Translations under genes and position numbers: made by a program
Notes under the pieces: generated by a model
Told to the model about the DNA's origin: nothing
Seen by the model: only the letters and a program-made list of their open reading frames with translations
The model's database searches: none
Source: an uncultured Labedella sp.
Lineage (GTDB): Bacteria > Actinomycetota > Actinomycetes > Actinomycetales > Microbacteriaceae
Length of the DNA stretch: 7,244 nucleotides
Direction: 5' to 3'
NCBI GenBank assembly: GCA_934636065.1
Contig: CAKTZW010000089.1
Span: 1 to 7,244, forward strand
In this document: in pieces, positions 1 through 6,118 of the stretch
How positions within the stretch are numbered: the stretch's first letter is position 1
How the letters are laid out: every line of letters starts with the position of its first letter

Positions 1-592
1 CCGGCGCCATCAACCGCCCCGGCTCCAACGCCCAGTTCCAGCTGGTGGACGAGCGCATCACCGGCCCCGCGCCGCGGATGAGCAGGACGGCGCACATCGC
101 GACGAGCACGACCGCCGGCAGGTTGATGATCCCGCCCTCGAACGGACCGCCCTCGAGGGCGTCGGGGATCCCGACGCCAGAGAGGTTCGAGATCAGGAGA
201 TCGACATAGTCGCTCCATCCGACGGCGACAGCGGCCGTCGACACCCCGTATTCGAGCAGCAGGCACGCCGCGACACCCATCGCGACGATCTCGCCGAGCG
301 TCGCGTAGGCGTAGGAGTACGTGGACCCCGACACCGGGACCGCCGAGGCCATCTCCGCGTAGCAGAGCGCGGACAGCCCGGCCGCGAGCCCGGCGAGGAG
401 GAAGGCGACGACGACAGCGGGGCCGGCGTCGGGCACCGCTTCATGCATGACGAAGAAGACGCCGGTGCCGACCGTGGCGCCGACTCCGAACATCGTGAGC
501 TGGAACGTGCTGAGGTTGCGGGTGAGGCCGCCCGGCTGCGCGGCGGGCGCGGTGATCGGCTTCCGCCGCAACAACTGCTGACTGGTTCTCAC
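1..592 (-). CDS. APC-family amino-acid permease, N-terminal part (runs off left edge)
   Basis: This is the N-terminal part (about 197 codons) of an inner-membrane amino-acid transporter of the APC superfamily, most like the cationic amino-acid transporter/YfnA-type group. The reading frame has no stop from the GTG at 592 to the left edge. The N-terminus reads LLRRKPI...LTRNLSTFQLTMFGVGATVGTGVFF, where GVGATVGTGVFF is the typical glycine-rich TM1 substrate-binding motif. A hydrophobic helix (VVVAFLLAGLAAGLSALCYAEMAS) and VPVSGSTYSYAYATLGE (TM2-TM3) follow, then further helices ending at LPAVVLVAMCAVLLIRG. The GTG start is well fixed: an in-frame TAG lies about 50 bases upstream with no other start codon between, and GGGGA at 597-601 could serve as the ribosome-binding site, although its spacing is short. 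After LLIRG (about position 75) the sequence becomes polar and no longer resembles the family, where TRESA-like residues and another helix are expected. The end is therefore suspect (see findings). Substrate is not predictable. Confidence 0.87.
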   Translation of the reverse strand, partial: MRTSQQLLRRKPITAPAAQPGGLTRNLSTFQLTMFGVGATVGTGVFFVMHEAVPDAGPAVVVAFLLAGLAAGLSALCYAEMASAVPVSGSTYSYAYATLGEIVAMGVAACLLLEYGVSTAAVAVGWSDYVDLLISNLSGVGIPDALEGGPFEGGIINLPAVVLVAMCAVLLIRGAGPVMRSSTSWNWALEPGRLMAP

Positions 593-654
593 GCGGTCCC
601 CGTTCGTCGGCGCGAGCCGTCGCCGGGCGTCGCGAAGCTACACGATGTCGAACG

Positions 655-683
655 ATCGTAGGAGGGCGCCGATCCACGCACAA
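655..683 (-). promoter_or_regulatory. Candidate sigma-70-type promoter for the permease gene
   Basis: On the minus strand TTGTGC (678-683, -35; TTG plus weaker second half) is separated by exactly 17 bases from TACGAT (655-660, -10; 4 of 6 consensus positions). It lies in the 118-base gap between the DUF4180 gene and the permease start at 592, giving a leader of roughly 55 bases. This suggests the permease is transcribed separately from the genes upstream. The call rests on sequence similarity only. Confidence 0.5.
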
Positions 684-710
684 GCGCTGGAGCGGCGGAC
701 GATGGCCCGA

Positions 711-1082
711 TCAGCGCGGGTCGAGGCGCCCGACGAGCGACTCGACGGCGGCGACGTCGGGCACGAACCAGACGTGAGCCCCTCGGTTCGACTCGACGAC
801 GAACGCCGACAGTGCGGCACTCCCGGCGATGGTGTCCGTGAGGTCGCCGACGATCGCGACGGCGACGCGATAGGTGACGAACTTCTGCAGGAACTCGCCG
901 GCGAGCCCGGTGCTGAGGTCGAAGAAGAGCGGATCGAACCGCGCCGCCGGGACGGCCACCACCGAGGCATGCTCGGCGAACGCCTCCTCGAGGAGCGCTG
1001 TCGCGTCGTCCGGAGTCGAGAGCGCGCCACCGAGGTCGTCGACGAGGAGGACCGTGTGGTCGCCGTAGGTCAGGGTCTGCAT
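711..1082 (-). CDS. DUF4180 domain-containing protein
   Basis: A 123-residue soluble protein covering essentially one DUF4180 domain, which is the usual length for the family. Recognisable family features are an N-terminal beta segment (VLLVDDLGGAL), a central helix (ATALLEEAFAEH), the block FDPLFFDLSTGLAGEFLQKF at about residues 48-67, then TYRVAVAIVGD, and a C-terminal VVESNRGAHVWFVPD. The function is unknown. Family members are small cytoplasmic proteins with no established catalytic residues, and none stand out here. The ATG start at 1082 lies 9 bases after the stop of the upstream membrane-protein gene. It has no convincing ribosome-binding site of its own, so translation is probably coupled to that gene and the two are likely one transcript. 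No signal peptide or membrane segment is seen. Confidence 0.83.
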   Translation of the reverse strand: MQTLTYGDHTVLLVDDLGGALSTPDDATALLEEAFAEHASVVAVPAARFDPLFFDLSTGLAGEFLQKFVTYRVAVAIVGDLTDTIAGSAALSAFVVESNRGAHVWFVPDVAAVESLVGRLDPR

Positions 1083-1091
1083 GCCACGACG

Positions 1092-1910
1092 CTACACGGA
1101 GGCCCGGCCGCCGTGCCGATCGTGACGCCGCGCCCGCCGCCCCCGCCGCCCGTCCGGATTGAGGTTCGGGTCCGGGTCCGGCGCCACCGTCGCGGAGTGC
1201 TCGCGGAGCACCGCCACGAGCCGGCGACTGTCGTCCACCCGTCGGAAGGGGATGCCGCGGCGCGTGGTCTCGGTCTCGAGTCGCCGGACGGCCGTCGCGA
1301 TGGTCGCCGCGTCGAGGAGGTCGGACAGCTCGACCGTGAGGAATCCCGGCGTGTCCGAGTCGGTGATCCGCCGGAGGAGAGGGCCGCGTCGGGGGAACGG
1401 GCGGACCAGATGCGTCAGCCGGGCGTCGATCACGCGGGCGCGAGCCGCTCCGACGTCGTGCACCGCGACCCCGACCACGACGTTGCGGTGACGCGATGCC
1501 GTCGTGTCCGAGACGCAGAGGGCGGTGACCGCCGACCACTCGAGCAGCGGGAGGTGGGCGAGGTGGACTCCCGCCGAGGAGAGCCCGAGGACGACGCCGC
1601 CCTCGGGCGCGGACGAGGCGAGGAGCCGCTTCGTGCGCGCGCCGGTCGTGCGCGCGACCACCGCGGCGGCCGCCGCGACGACCGCGGCCACGGCGGTCAT
1701 CGACAGTCCGAGCACGGGGCCGGCCCCTCGTCCCACCTCGAGCACGAGGACGGCGAGAGCCACGACCGCCAGTACGCTCGCCGCGGCGAGCGCGATGCGA
1801 CTACTCCAGAGACCGAGCCGAGCGCGGCGGTGCACGCGCTCGGCGAGCGCGGTCGAGATCTCCGCCTCGAGGCGATCGTCGCCGAGATTCCGCCCGAACA
1901 CGTCAGACAC
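1092..1910 (-). CDS. Two-helix membrane protein of unknown function
   Basis: I do not recognise this protein. From the GTG at 1910 it has 272 residues: a charged, helical N-terminus of about 38 residues (GDDRLEAEISTALAERVHRRAR), then two hydrophobic Ala/Val-rich segments at about 39-57 and 66-86 that look like a membrane hairpin. A soluble region of about 160 residues follows, with alternating beta-like stretches (GVVLGLSSAGVHLAHLPLLE; VVVGVAVHDVG; GFLTVELSDLLD). The tail is Arg/His/Asp-rich and probably disordered. The layout, two helices followed by a beta-rich domain, recalls small membrane-anchored PH-like proteins, but that is only a guess. Start choice: GGGGAGG at 1919-1925 is 8 bases upstream of GTG 1910, the best ribosome-binding site in the region. 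In-frame ATGs at 1931 and 1958 would give 279 or 288 residues but have weaker sites. The stop is 9 bases before the DUF4180 start. Coding is supported by the hydrophobic pattern and by codon third-position GC in this frame. Confidence 0.7.
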   Translation of the reverse strand: MSDVFGRNLGDDRLEAEISTALAERVHRRARLGLWSSRIALAAASVLAVVALAVLVLEVGRGAGPVLGLSMTAVAAVVAAAAAVVARTTGARTKRLLASSAPEGGVVLGLSSAGVHLAHLPLLEWSAVTALCVSDTTASRHRNVVVGVAVHDVGAARARVIDARLTHLVRPFPRRGPLLRRITDSDTPGFLTVELSDLLDAATIATAVRRLETETTRRGIPFRRVDDSRRLVAVLREHSATVAPDPDPNLNPDGRRGRRARRHDRHGGRASV

Positions 1911-2058
1911 CGACCACACCTCCCCTTCCATCCTGGTCGGCTCGGTGTCCCCGGGCATCCGACGTCGCCCGCCACCGTAATCCCCTCCGCGGCCGATCGA
2001 CCGCCGGACGGTGGCCGCCCTGTGGAAACGGAGGTGGAGTCACGACTTCGACGGGAAG

Positions 2059-2084
2059 CCCGGCACCCGCGGCCGCGCCGGGTG
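2059..2084 (-). terminator. Possible GC-rich stem downstream of kdpE
   Basis: Two alternative 6-bp perfect stems overlap here, just past the kdpE stop: CCCGGC (2059-2064) with GCCGGG (2077-2082), and CACCCG (2064-2069) with CGGGTG (2079-2084). There is no T-tract, so it is not a canonical intrinsic terminator. In a genome this GC-rich such stems arise by chance. It is the best candidate for transcript ending or processing after kdpE in the 150-base gap, and the remainder of that gap (1911-2107) shows no convincing promoter. Confidence 0.22.
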
Positions 2085-2107
2085 ACGCGTCGGTCCGGGG
2101 TGGACGG

Positions 2108-2869
2108 TCAGGACGTCGAGGCGACGAGGCGGTAGCCGCGCCCCGGTTCCGTGAGGAGGAAGCGGGGCTCGGAGGGCCGCGGCTCGAGCTTCTTGCGCAG
2201 CTGGCCGACGTAGAGACGGAGGTAGCCGCTGTCGCCCGTGTGGTGGGGACCCCAGATCTCGGTGAGCAGTTCCTCGCGCGTGACGAGCCGACCGACGTTG
2301 CGGGCGAGCAGTTCGAGGATCTTCCACTCCGTCGGGGTGAGCCGGACGGGCCGCGCGGGGCCGCCGAGGACCCCGGATGCGTCGCCCGGATCGCCCTCCG
2401 GCCCCGCGCCCTCCGGCCCCGCATCCTCCGGTCCCGCACGCAGCACCGCGCGGGCGGCGAGATCGACCGTCACGTCGCCGAAGACGACGACGGGCTCGCT
2501 CGACGGCGTCGACGCCGAGCGGCGGGTGAGGGCGCGGACGCGTGCCAGGAGCTCGTCGATGACGAACGGCTTGGTGACGTAGTCGTCCGCGCCGGCGTCG
2601 AGCGCGTCGACCTTGTCGCTCGCGTCGCTGCGTCCGGACACCACGAGGATGGGCATCGTCGACCAGCCGCGCACCGCCGCGATGACCTCGACGCCCGACA
2701 GCCCGGGCATGCCGAGATCCAGCAGCAGCAGGTCGGGGTGGTGCTCGATGACCGCGTTCACCGCCGCCGTCCCGTCCGGCGCCGTGAGGACCTCGTACCC
2801 GCGTGCGCCGAGAGTCACCCGCAGGGCACGCAGCAGCTGCGGGTCGTCGTCGGCGATGAGGATCCTCAC
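2108..2869 (-). CDS. kdpE: KdpE, OmpR/PhoB-type response regulator of the kdp operon
   Basis: A cytoplasmic DNA-binding response regulator, partner of KdpD, that normally activates kdpFABC transcription under potassium limitation. The receiver domain (residues 1-115) has the acidic pocket ADDDP (7-9), phospho-acceptor Asp51 in LLLLDLGMPG, Ser78 in VVSGRSD and Lys100 in YVTKPF, so all conserved positions are present. The C-terminal winged-helix domain (from about 127) shows LTPTEWKILELLARN, VTREELLTEIWG, SGYLRLYVGQLRKKLE and PGRGYRL, typical of KdpE. The protein has 253 residues, longer than the usual ~225-230. The excess is a Gly/Pro/Glu/Ala-rich insert at about 145-172 between the first beta strands of the DNA-binding domain, encoded partly by a 15-base tandem repeat. 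The GTG start at 2869 lies in the last copy of the 14-base array, with GAGGA at 2877-2881 spaced 7 bases. It is probably transcribed with kdpD, and translation may be coupled through that array. Confidence 0.96.
   Translation of the reverse strand: MRILIADDDPQLLRALRVTLGARGYEVLTAPDGTAAVNAVIEHHPDLLLLDLGMPGLSGVEVIAAVRGWSTMPILVVSGRSDASDKVDALDAGADDYVTKPFVIDELLARVRALTRRSASTPSSEPVVVFGDVTVDLAARAVLRAGPEDAGPEGAGPEGDPGDASGVLGGPARPVRLTPTEWKILELLARNVGRLVTREELLTEIWGPHHTGDSGYLRLYVGQLRKKLEPRPSEPRFLLTEPGRGYRLVASTS
2393..2437. repeat. 15-base tandem repeat, three copies, inside kdpE
   Basis: On the plus strand gccctccggccccgc occurs at 2393-2407 and, identically, at 2408-2422. A third copy at 2423-2437 differs at three positions. 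The period is a multiple of three, so copies add residues without a frameshift: AGPEG, AGPEG and AGPED in KdpE. The repeat forms the N-terminal half of the Gly/Pro/Glu-rich insert and probably arose by slippage or recombination. Confidence 0.9.
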
Positions 2870-2961
2870 TCGTCCGTCCTCACTCGTCCGTCCTCACTCG
2901 TCCGTCCTCACTCTTCCGTCCTCACTCGTCCGTCCTCACTCGTCCGTCCTCACTCGTCCGT
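2864..2961. repeat. 14-base tandem array, seven copies, spanning the kdpD-kdpE junction
   Basis: Seven head-to-tail copies of a 14-base unit (coding strand ACGGACGAGTGAGG) fill 2864-2961. Six are identical, and the copy at 2906-2919 has one change (GAC to GAA on the coding strand). The first copy in transcription order encodes the final TDE-stop of KdpD, and the last contains the GTG start of KdpE, so the array is the entire junction. Each copy has a GTGA start/stop overlap: GTG at 2953, 2939, 2925, 2911, 2897, 2883 and 2869. The first six GTGs each open a five-codon frame ending at the TGA of the next copy, and GAGGA lies 7 bases before each GTG from 2939 onward. The coding strand is 11/14 purine per unit, so the RNA should be poorly structured. 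Since every unit holds both stop and start, gain or loss of copies leaves KdpD and KdpE intact. Confidence 0.97.
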
Positions 2962-5445
2962 CCGCGGTGCTCCGCCCACCGCGGCGAGCGAGACGACCAT
3001 GGTGAGACCGCCGCCCGGGGTGTCGTCGGCCTCGAGCGATCCTCCCATCCCCTCGGCCAGCCCCCGCGAGAGGGCGAGGCCGAGCCCGAGGCCGGTGAGG
3101 TTGTCGGTGTCGCCGAGCCGCTGGAACGGCAGGAAGATCTCGTCGCGGCGCTCCCGGGCCACGCCGGGACCGTGATCGATCACCCGGAGCTGCACGGTGC
3201 CGGCGAAGACGCTCGTCGCGATCCGGACCCGGCGTCCGTCGCGCGAGAACCGGACCGCGTTGGCGAGGATGTTGACGACCACGCGTTCGAGCAGGGCCGA
3301 GTCCGCCGACACGAGCGGGAGTTCGGCGGCGAGGTCGAGCTCGACGTCGGCGGGGCCGAGCCCCAGTTCGTCGAGCGCCGCGAGGACCACCTCGTGGACG
3401 TCGACGTCCCCCAGCACGATCGCGAGAGCCCCGGCCTGCAGCCGGCTCACGTCGAGGAGGTCGCCGACGAGGGCGGCGAGGGAGCCGAGGCTCTCGTCCG
3501 CCGTGGCCAGCAGCTCCTCGCGTTCCGCCGGACTCAGTTCCACGTCCGTCGACCGCAGTCCGCCGACCGCGGTGATCGCGGAGGCGAGCGGGCGCCGGAG
3601 GTCGTGGCTGACGGCGGAGAGGAGCGCGCTGCGCACCCGATCCGCCTCGGCGAGCGGACCGATCTCGTCGGCGGTCGCTCGGAGCGCGCGGTGCTCGAGG
3701 GCCGCGTCGAGTTGCGTGGCGACGACGGCGAGCAGTCTCCGCTCGGAGGCGTCGAGCACCCGGCCGTGCAGCTCGAGGACCGCCCGCTCCCCGACGCGAA
3801 CCGAGTCGAAGCGTTCGTCGCGCGTCGGCTCCCCGTCCGTCACGAGGGCGGATCCCTCGGCCACGAGCCGCACCCCCGTCAGCCCGAAGGCCTCGCGCGT
3901 GCGGCTCACGAGCGCCTGCAGAGCGTCCTCGCCGCGCAGCACGCTCCCCGCTGTGGTCGCGAGGAGCTGCGATTCCGCGGCCGAGCGCCGCGCCGCGCGC
4001 GACCGACGCGCCGCCTGGTCGACGACGTAGCTCACCAGGACGGCGTTGAGCACGTACAGGATGATCGCGAACGCGTGCAGGGGGTCGGCGATCGTGACCG
4101 TGTAGAGCGGTTCGATGAAGAAGAAGTCGAGTGTGAGGCCTGAGAGCACGGCGGCGAAGAGCGCCGGCCAGATGCCGCCGACGAGGGCGACGACGACGAC
4201 GAGCAACTGGTACGACAGCACGTCGCTCGTGATCGACTCCTCGCTGCGGAGCGAGACGAGCAGCCACGTGACGAGCGGACCGGCGAGGAGAGCGAGCAGG
4301 AGCCCGGCGACGCGTCGTCGGAGGGTCAGCCCCCCGCCGAGGCGCGGGAGCGCGAACCGGCCGGCCGCGGCCGCATGCGTGACGATGTGCACGTCGATGT
4401 CACCGGACTCGCGGATCACGGTCGCGCCGATCCCCGGACCGGTGAACGCCGCGGTCAGCCGGCTGCGGCGGCTCGCTCCGATCACGACCTGCGTCGCGTT
4501 CACGGACCGCGCGAACTCGACGAGCGTGCGCGGGACGTCGTCGCCCACCACCTCGTGGAAGCTGCCGCCGAGGGACTCGACGAGCACGCGCTGCTCCGCG
4601 AGGGCCTCGGGATGCCGGGCGCTGAGCCCGTCCTGGCTCACGACGTGGACGGCCAGGAGCTCGCCCCCGGCCGAGCGCGCGGCGATGCGCGCCCCCCGTC
4701 GCAGCAGCGTCTCCCCCTCCGGACCTCCCGTGAGCGTCACGACGACACGCTCCCGGGCGTCCCAGCGGCCGTCGATGCCGTGCTCGGCGCGGTAGCGCTT
4801 GAGGGCGCTGTCGACCTCGTCCGCCAGCCAGAGGAGGGCGAGCTCGCGCAGCGCGGTCAGGTTGCCGAGCCGGAAGTAGTTGGACAGGGCCGCATCGATC
4901 CGTTCGGCCGGGTACACGTTCCCCTCCGCGAGGCGGTCACGGAGGGCGGCGGGAGTGAGGTCGACGAGCTCGACCTGGTCGACGGCGCGGACGACGGCGT
5001 CGGGGACCGTCTCCCGCTGCCGGACCCCCGTGACCTGTTCGACGACGCCGCCGAGGGACTCGATGTGCTGGACGTTGACGGTCGTGATGACCGAGATCCC
5101 CGCCTCCACGAGTTCCTGCACGTCCTGCCACCGCTTCGCGTGGCGCGAGCCCGGGGCGTTGTCGTGCGCGAGCTCGTCCACGAGGGCGACCGCCGGTCGC
5201 CGTGCGAGCACGGCGTCGAGGTCGAGTTCCGTGAGGGTGACGCCCCGGTGCACGGTGCTCCGGCGCGGCACGTGCTCGAGGCCGACGGCCATCGCGGAGG
5301 TCGCCGCGCGTCCGTGGGTCTCGACGACCGCGACGACCACGTCTTTGCCGAGGGACCGCAGACGGCGGCCCTCCTCGAGCATCGTGTACGTCTTGCCGAC
5401 TCCCGGCGCCGCCCCGAGGAGGACCCGCAACCGCCCTCGCGTCAT
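2950..5445 (-). CDS. kdpD: KdpD, membrane sensor histidine kinase
   Basis: Full-length KdpD (831 residues; E. coli KdpD is ~890), a membrane sensor that phosphorylates, and probably dephosphorylates, KdpE in response to potassium limitation. Domains in order: the N-terminal KdpD cytoplasmic domain (about 1-210) with the Walker A-like GAAPGVGKT at 11-19 and DELAHDNAPG at 90-99; a USP-like domain (about 240-365, VVVTLTGGPEG...VVIGASRRSR); four closely spaced membrane helices (about 378-475); a GAF-like region (about 490-600); a HisKA dimerisation domain with phospho-acceptor His614 in SAVSHDLRRPLAS; and a HATPase domain with N box ILANAVRF (~727), DHGPGV, FLPFQRL and GLGLGLA (~785). No key residue is missing. 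The ATG start at 5445 is 3 bases after the kdpC stop, with GGAGGGG (5452-5458) spaced 6 bases, so translation is tightly coupled to kdpC. The last residues RTDE lead into the 14-base array. Confidence 0.98.
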   Translation of the reverse strand: MTRGRLRVLLGAAPGVGKTYTMLEEGRRLRSLGKDVVVAVVETHGRAATSAMAVGLEHVPRRSTVHRGVTLTELDLDAVLARRPAVALVDELAHDNAPGSRHAKRWQDVQELVEAGISVITTVNVQHIESLGGVVEQVTGVRQRETVPDAVVRAVDQVELVDLTPAALRDRLAEGNVYPAERIDAALSNYFRLGNLTALRELALLWLADEVDSALKRYRAEHGIDGRWDARERVVVTLTGGPEGETLLRRGARIAARSAGGELLAVHVVSQDGLSARHPEALAEQRVLVESLGGSFHEVVGDDVPRTLVEFARSVNATQVVIGASRRSRLTAAFTGPGIGATVIRESGDIDVHIVTHAAAAGRFALPRLGGGLTLRRRVAGLLLALLAGPLVTWLLVSLRSEESITSDVLSYQLLVVVVALVGGIWPALFAAVLSGLTLDFFFIEPLYTVTIADPLHAFAIILYVLNAVLVSYVVDQAARRSRAARRSAAESQLLATTAGSVLRGEDALQALVSRTREAFGLTGVRLVAEGSALVTDGEPTRDERFDSVRVGERAVLELHGRVLDASERRLLAVVATQLDAALEHRALRATADEIGPLAEADRVRSALLSAVSHDLRRPLASAITAVGGLRSTDVELSPAEREELLATADESLGSLAALVGDLLDVSRLQAGALAIVLGDVDVHEVVLAALDELGLGPADVELDLAAELPLVSADSALLERVVVNILANAVRFSRDGRRVRIATSVFAGTVQLRVIDHGPGVARERRDEIFLPFQRLGDTDNLTGLGLGLALSRGLAEGMGGSLEADDTPGGGLTMVVSLAAVGGAPRTDE

Positions 5446-5448
5446 GCG

Positions 5449-6063
5449 CTACCCCTCCAGCCGGGCGACGGCGATGTTGAGTTCCAGGACGTTGACGGTG
5501 GGTTCGCCGAGATACCCGAGGTCACGCCCCTGAATCATAGAGTCGACGAGGTCCTCGACGCTCGACTCGGAGAGGCCGCGCTCGGCGGCGACCCTCGGCA
5601 CCTGCAGGAGCGCATACGCGGGGCTGATGTGCGGGTCGAGGCCGGAGGCCGAGGCGGTGAGCGCATCGGCGGGCACGTCGCGCGGGTCGGCTCCCTCGAA
5701 CTCCGCGATCGCGAGACGTCGGTCCTCCACGGCCTGCACGAGGTCGGCGTTCTCGGGACCCAGATTGCTGCCGCTCGACGCGGCCGCGTCGTACCCGTCG
5801 CCGGCGGCCGACGGTCGGGACTGGAACCATTCCGGAAGGGGAGCGCCGTCGGCGTCCGTGAACGACTGCCCGATGAGGGCCGAGCCGACGGGGTCGCCCT
5901 CGCTCGCGACGTTCAGCATCGAGCCGTTCGCCCGGCCGGGGAACGCGACCTGCGCGATCCCCGTCACGACGAGCGGGTAGCCGACTCCCAGCACGACGGT
6001 GAACACGAGGAGGGCGCGGACGGCGACACCCAGCTGTCGCGCGGTGGTTCGGGAGGCACTCAT
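5449..6063 (-). CDS. kdpC: KdpC, potassium-transporting ATPase C subunit
   Basis: The small accessory subunit of the KdpFABC potassium pump, anchored in the membrane by one N-terminal helix with the rest outside. It supports ATP and potassium handling by the KdpA/KdpB subunits. At 204 residues it has the family's usual length. A single membrane helix at about 15-38 (ALLVFTVVLGVGYPLVVTGIAQ) is followed by family blocks GSALIGQSF, WFQSRPSAAG, SSGSNLGPEN, PADALTASASGLDPHISPAYA (near residues 130-150) and the C-terminal GYLGEPTVNVLELN. The ATG at 6063 has GGAAGAAG-like purines upstream. The gene lies 55 bases after kdpB and 3 bases before kdpD, in the standard kdpBCDE order, so it is almost certainly co-transcribed with them. 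Confidence 0.97.
   Translation of the reverse strand: MSASRTTARQLGVAVRALLVFTVVLGVGYPLVVTGIAQVAFPGRANGSMLNVASEGDPVGSALIGQSFTDADGAPLPEWFQSRPSAAGDGYDAAASSGSNLGPENADLVQAVEDRRLAIAEFEGADPRDVPADALTASASGLDPHISPAYALLQVPRVAAERGLSESSVEDLVDSMIQGRDLGYLGEPTVNVLELNIAVARLEG
5452..5458 (-). promoter_or_regulatory. Strong ribosome-binding site of kdpD
   Basis: GGAGGGG on the minus strand, lying in the last codons of kdpC and 6 bases before the kdpD ATG at 5445. It settles the kdpD start and shows that kdpD is loaded with ribosomes efficiently next to the end of kdpC. kdpE, by contrast, has only the shorter GAGGA provided by the repeat array. Confidence 0.8.
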
Positions 6064-6118
6064 GACGGTGGTCTTCTTCCAGGAGATGGCGGTTCGAGAG
6101 GTGTGGCGGGGTCGCGGG

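Noticed and set aside
642..659. Inverted repeat ACGAT-8 bases-ATCGT overlapping the permease -10 region as an operator
   Set aside because: Arms are only 5 bases and the region is rich in CGAT-like words, so chance is a sufficient explanation. It is not reported as a site.
1959..2107. Promoter for the membrane-protein gene in the gap after kdpE
   Set aside because: The only -10-like word (TACGGT near 1977) has no acceptable -35 at 16-18 bases, so I do not support a promoter here.
645..2135. Long plus-strand open frame (496 codons) opposite the DUF4180 and membrane-protein genes
   Set aside because: Low-complexity, charge-rich translation with no motif. The minus-strand DUF4180 match and the hydrophobic helices in the other gene are better explanations.
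2864..2961. CRISPR array or regulator-binding iterons as explanation for the 14-base repeats
   Set aside because: There are no spacers between copies, the unit is far shorter than a CRISPR repeat, and no inverted symmetry or helical-turn periodicity (10-11 bases) is present. The exact fit of stop and start codons to the unit favours a translational origin.
2936..4267. Minus-strand open frame of 443 codons in another frame within kdpD
   Set aside because: Arg/Pro/Gly-rich shadow. The true KdpD frame here contains the membrane helices, the His614 motif and the ATPase boxes.
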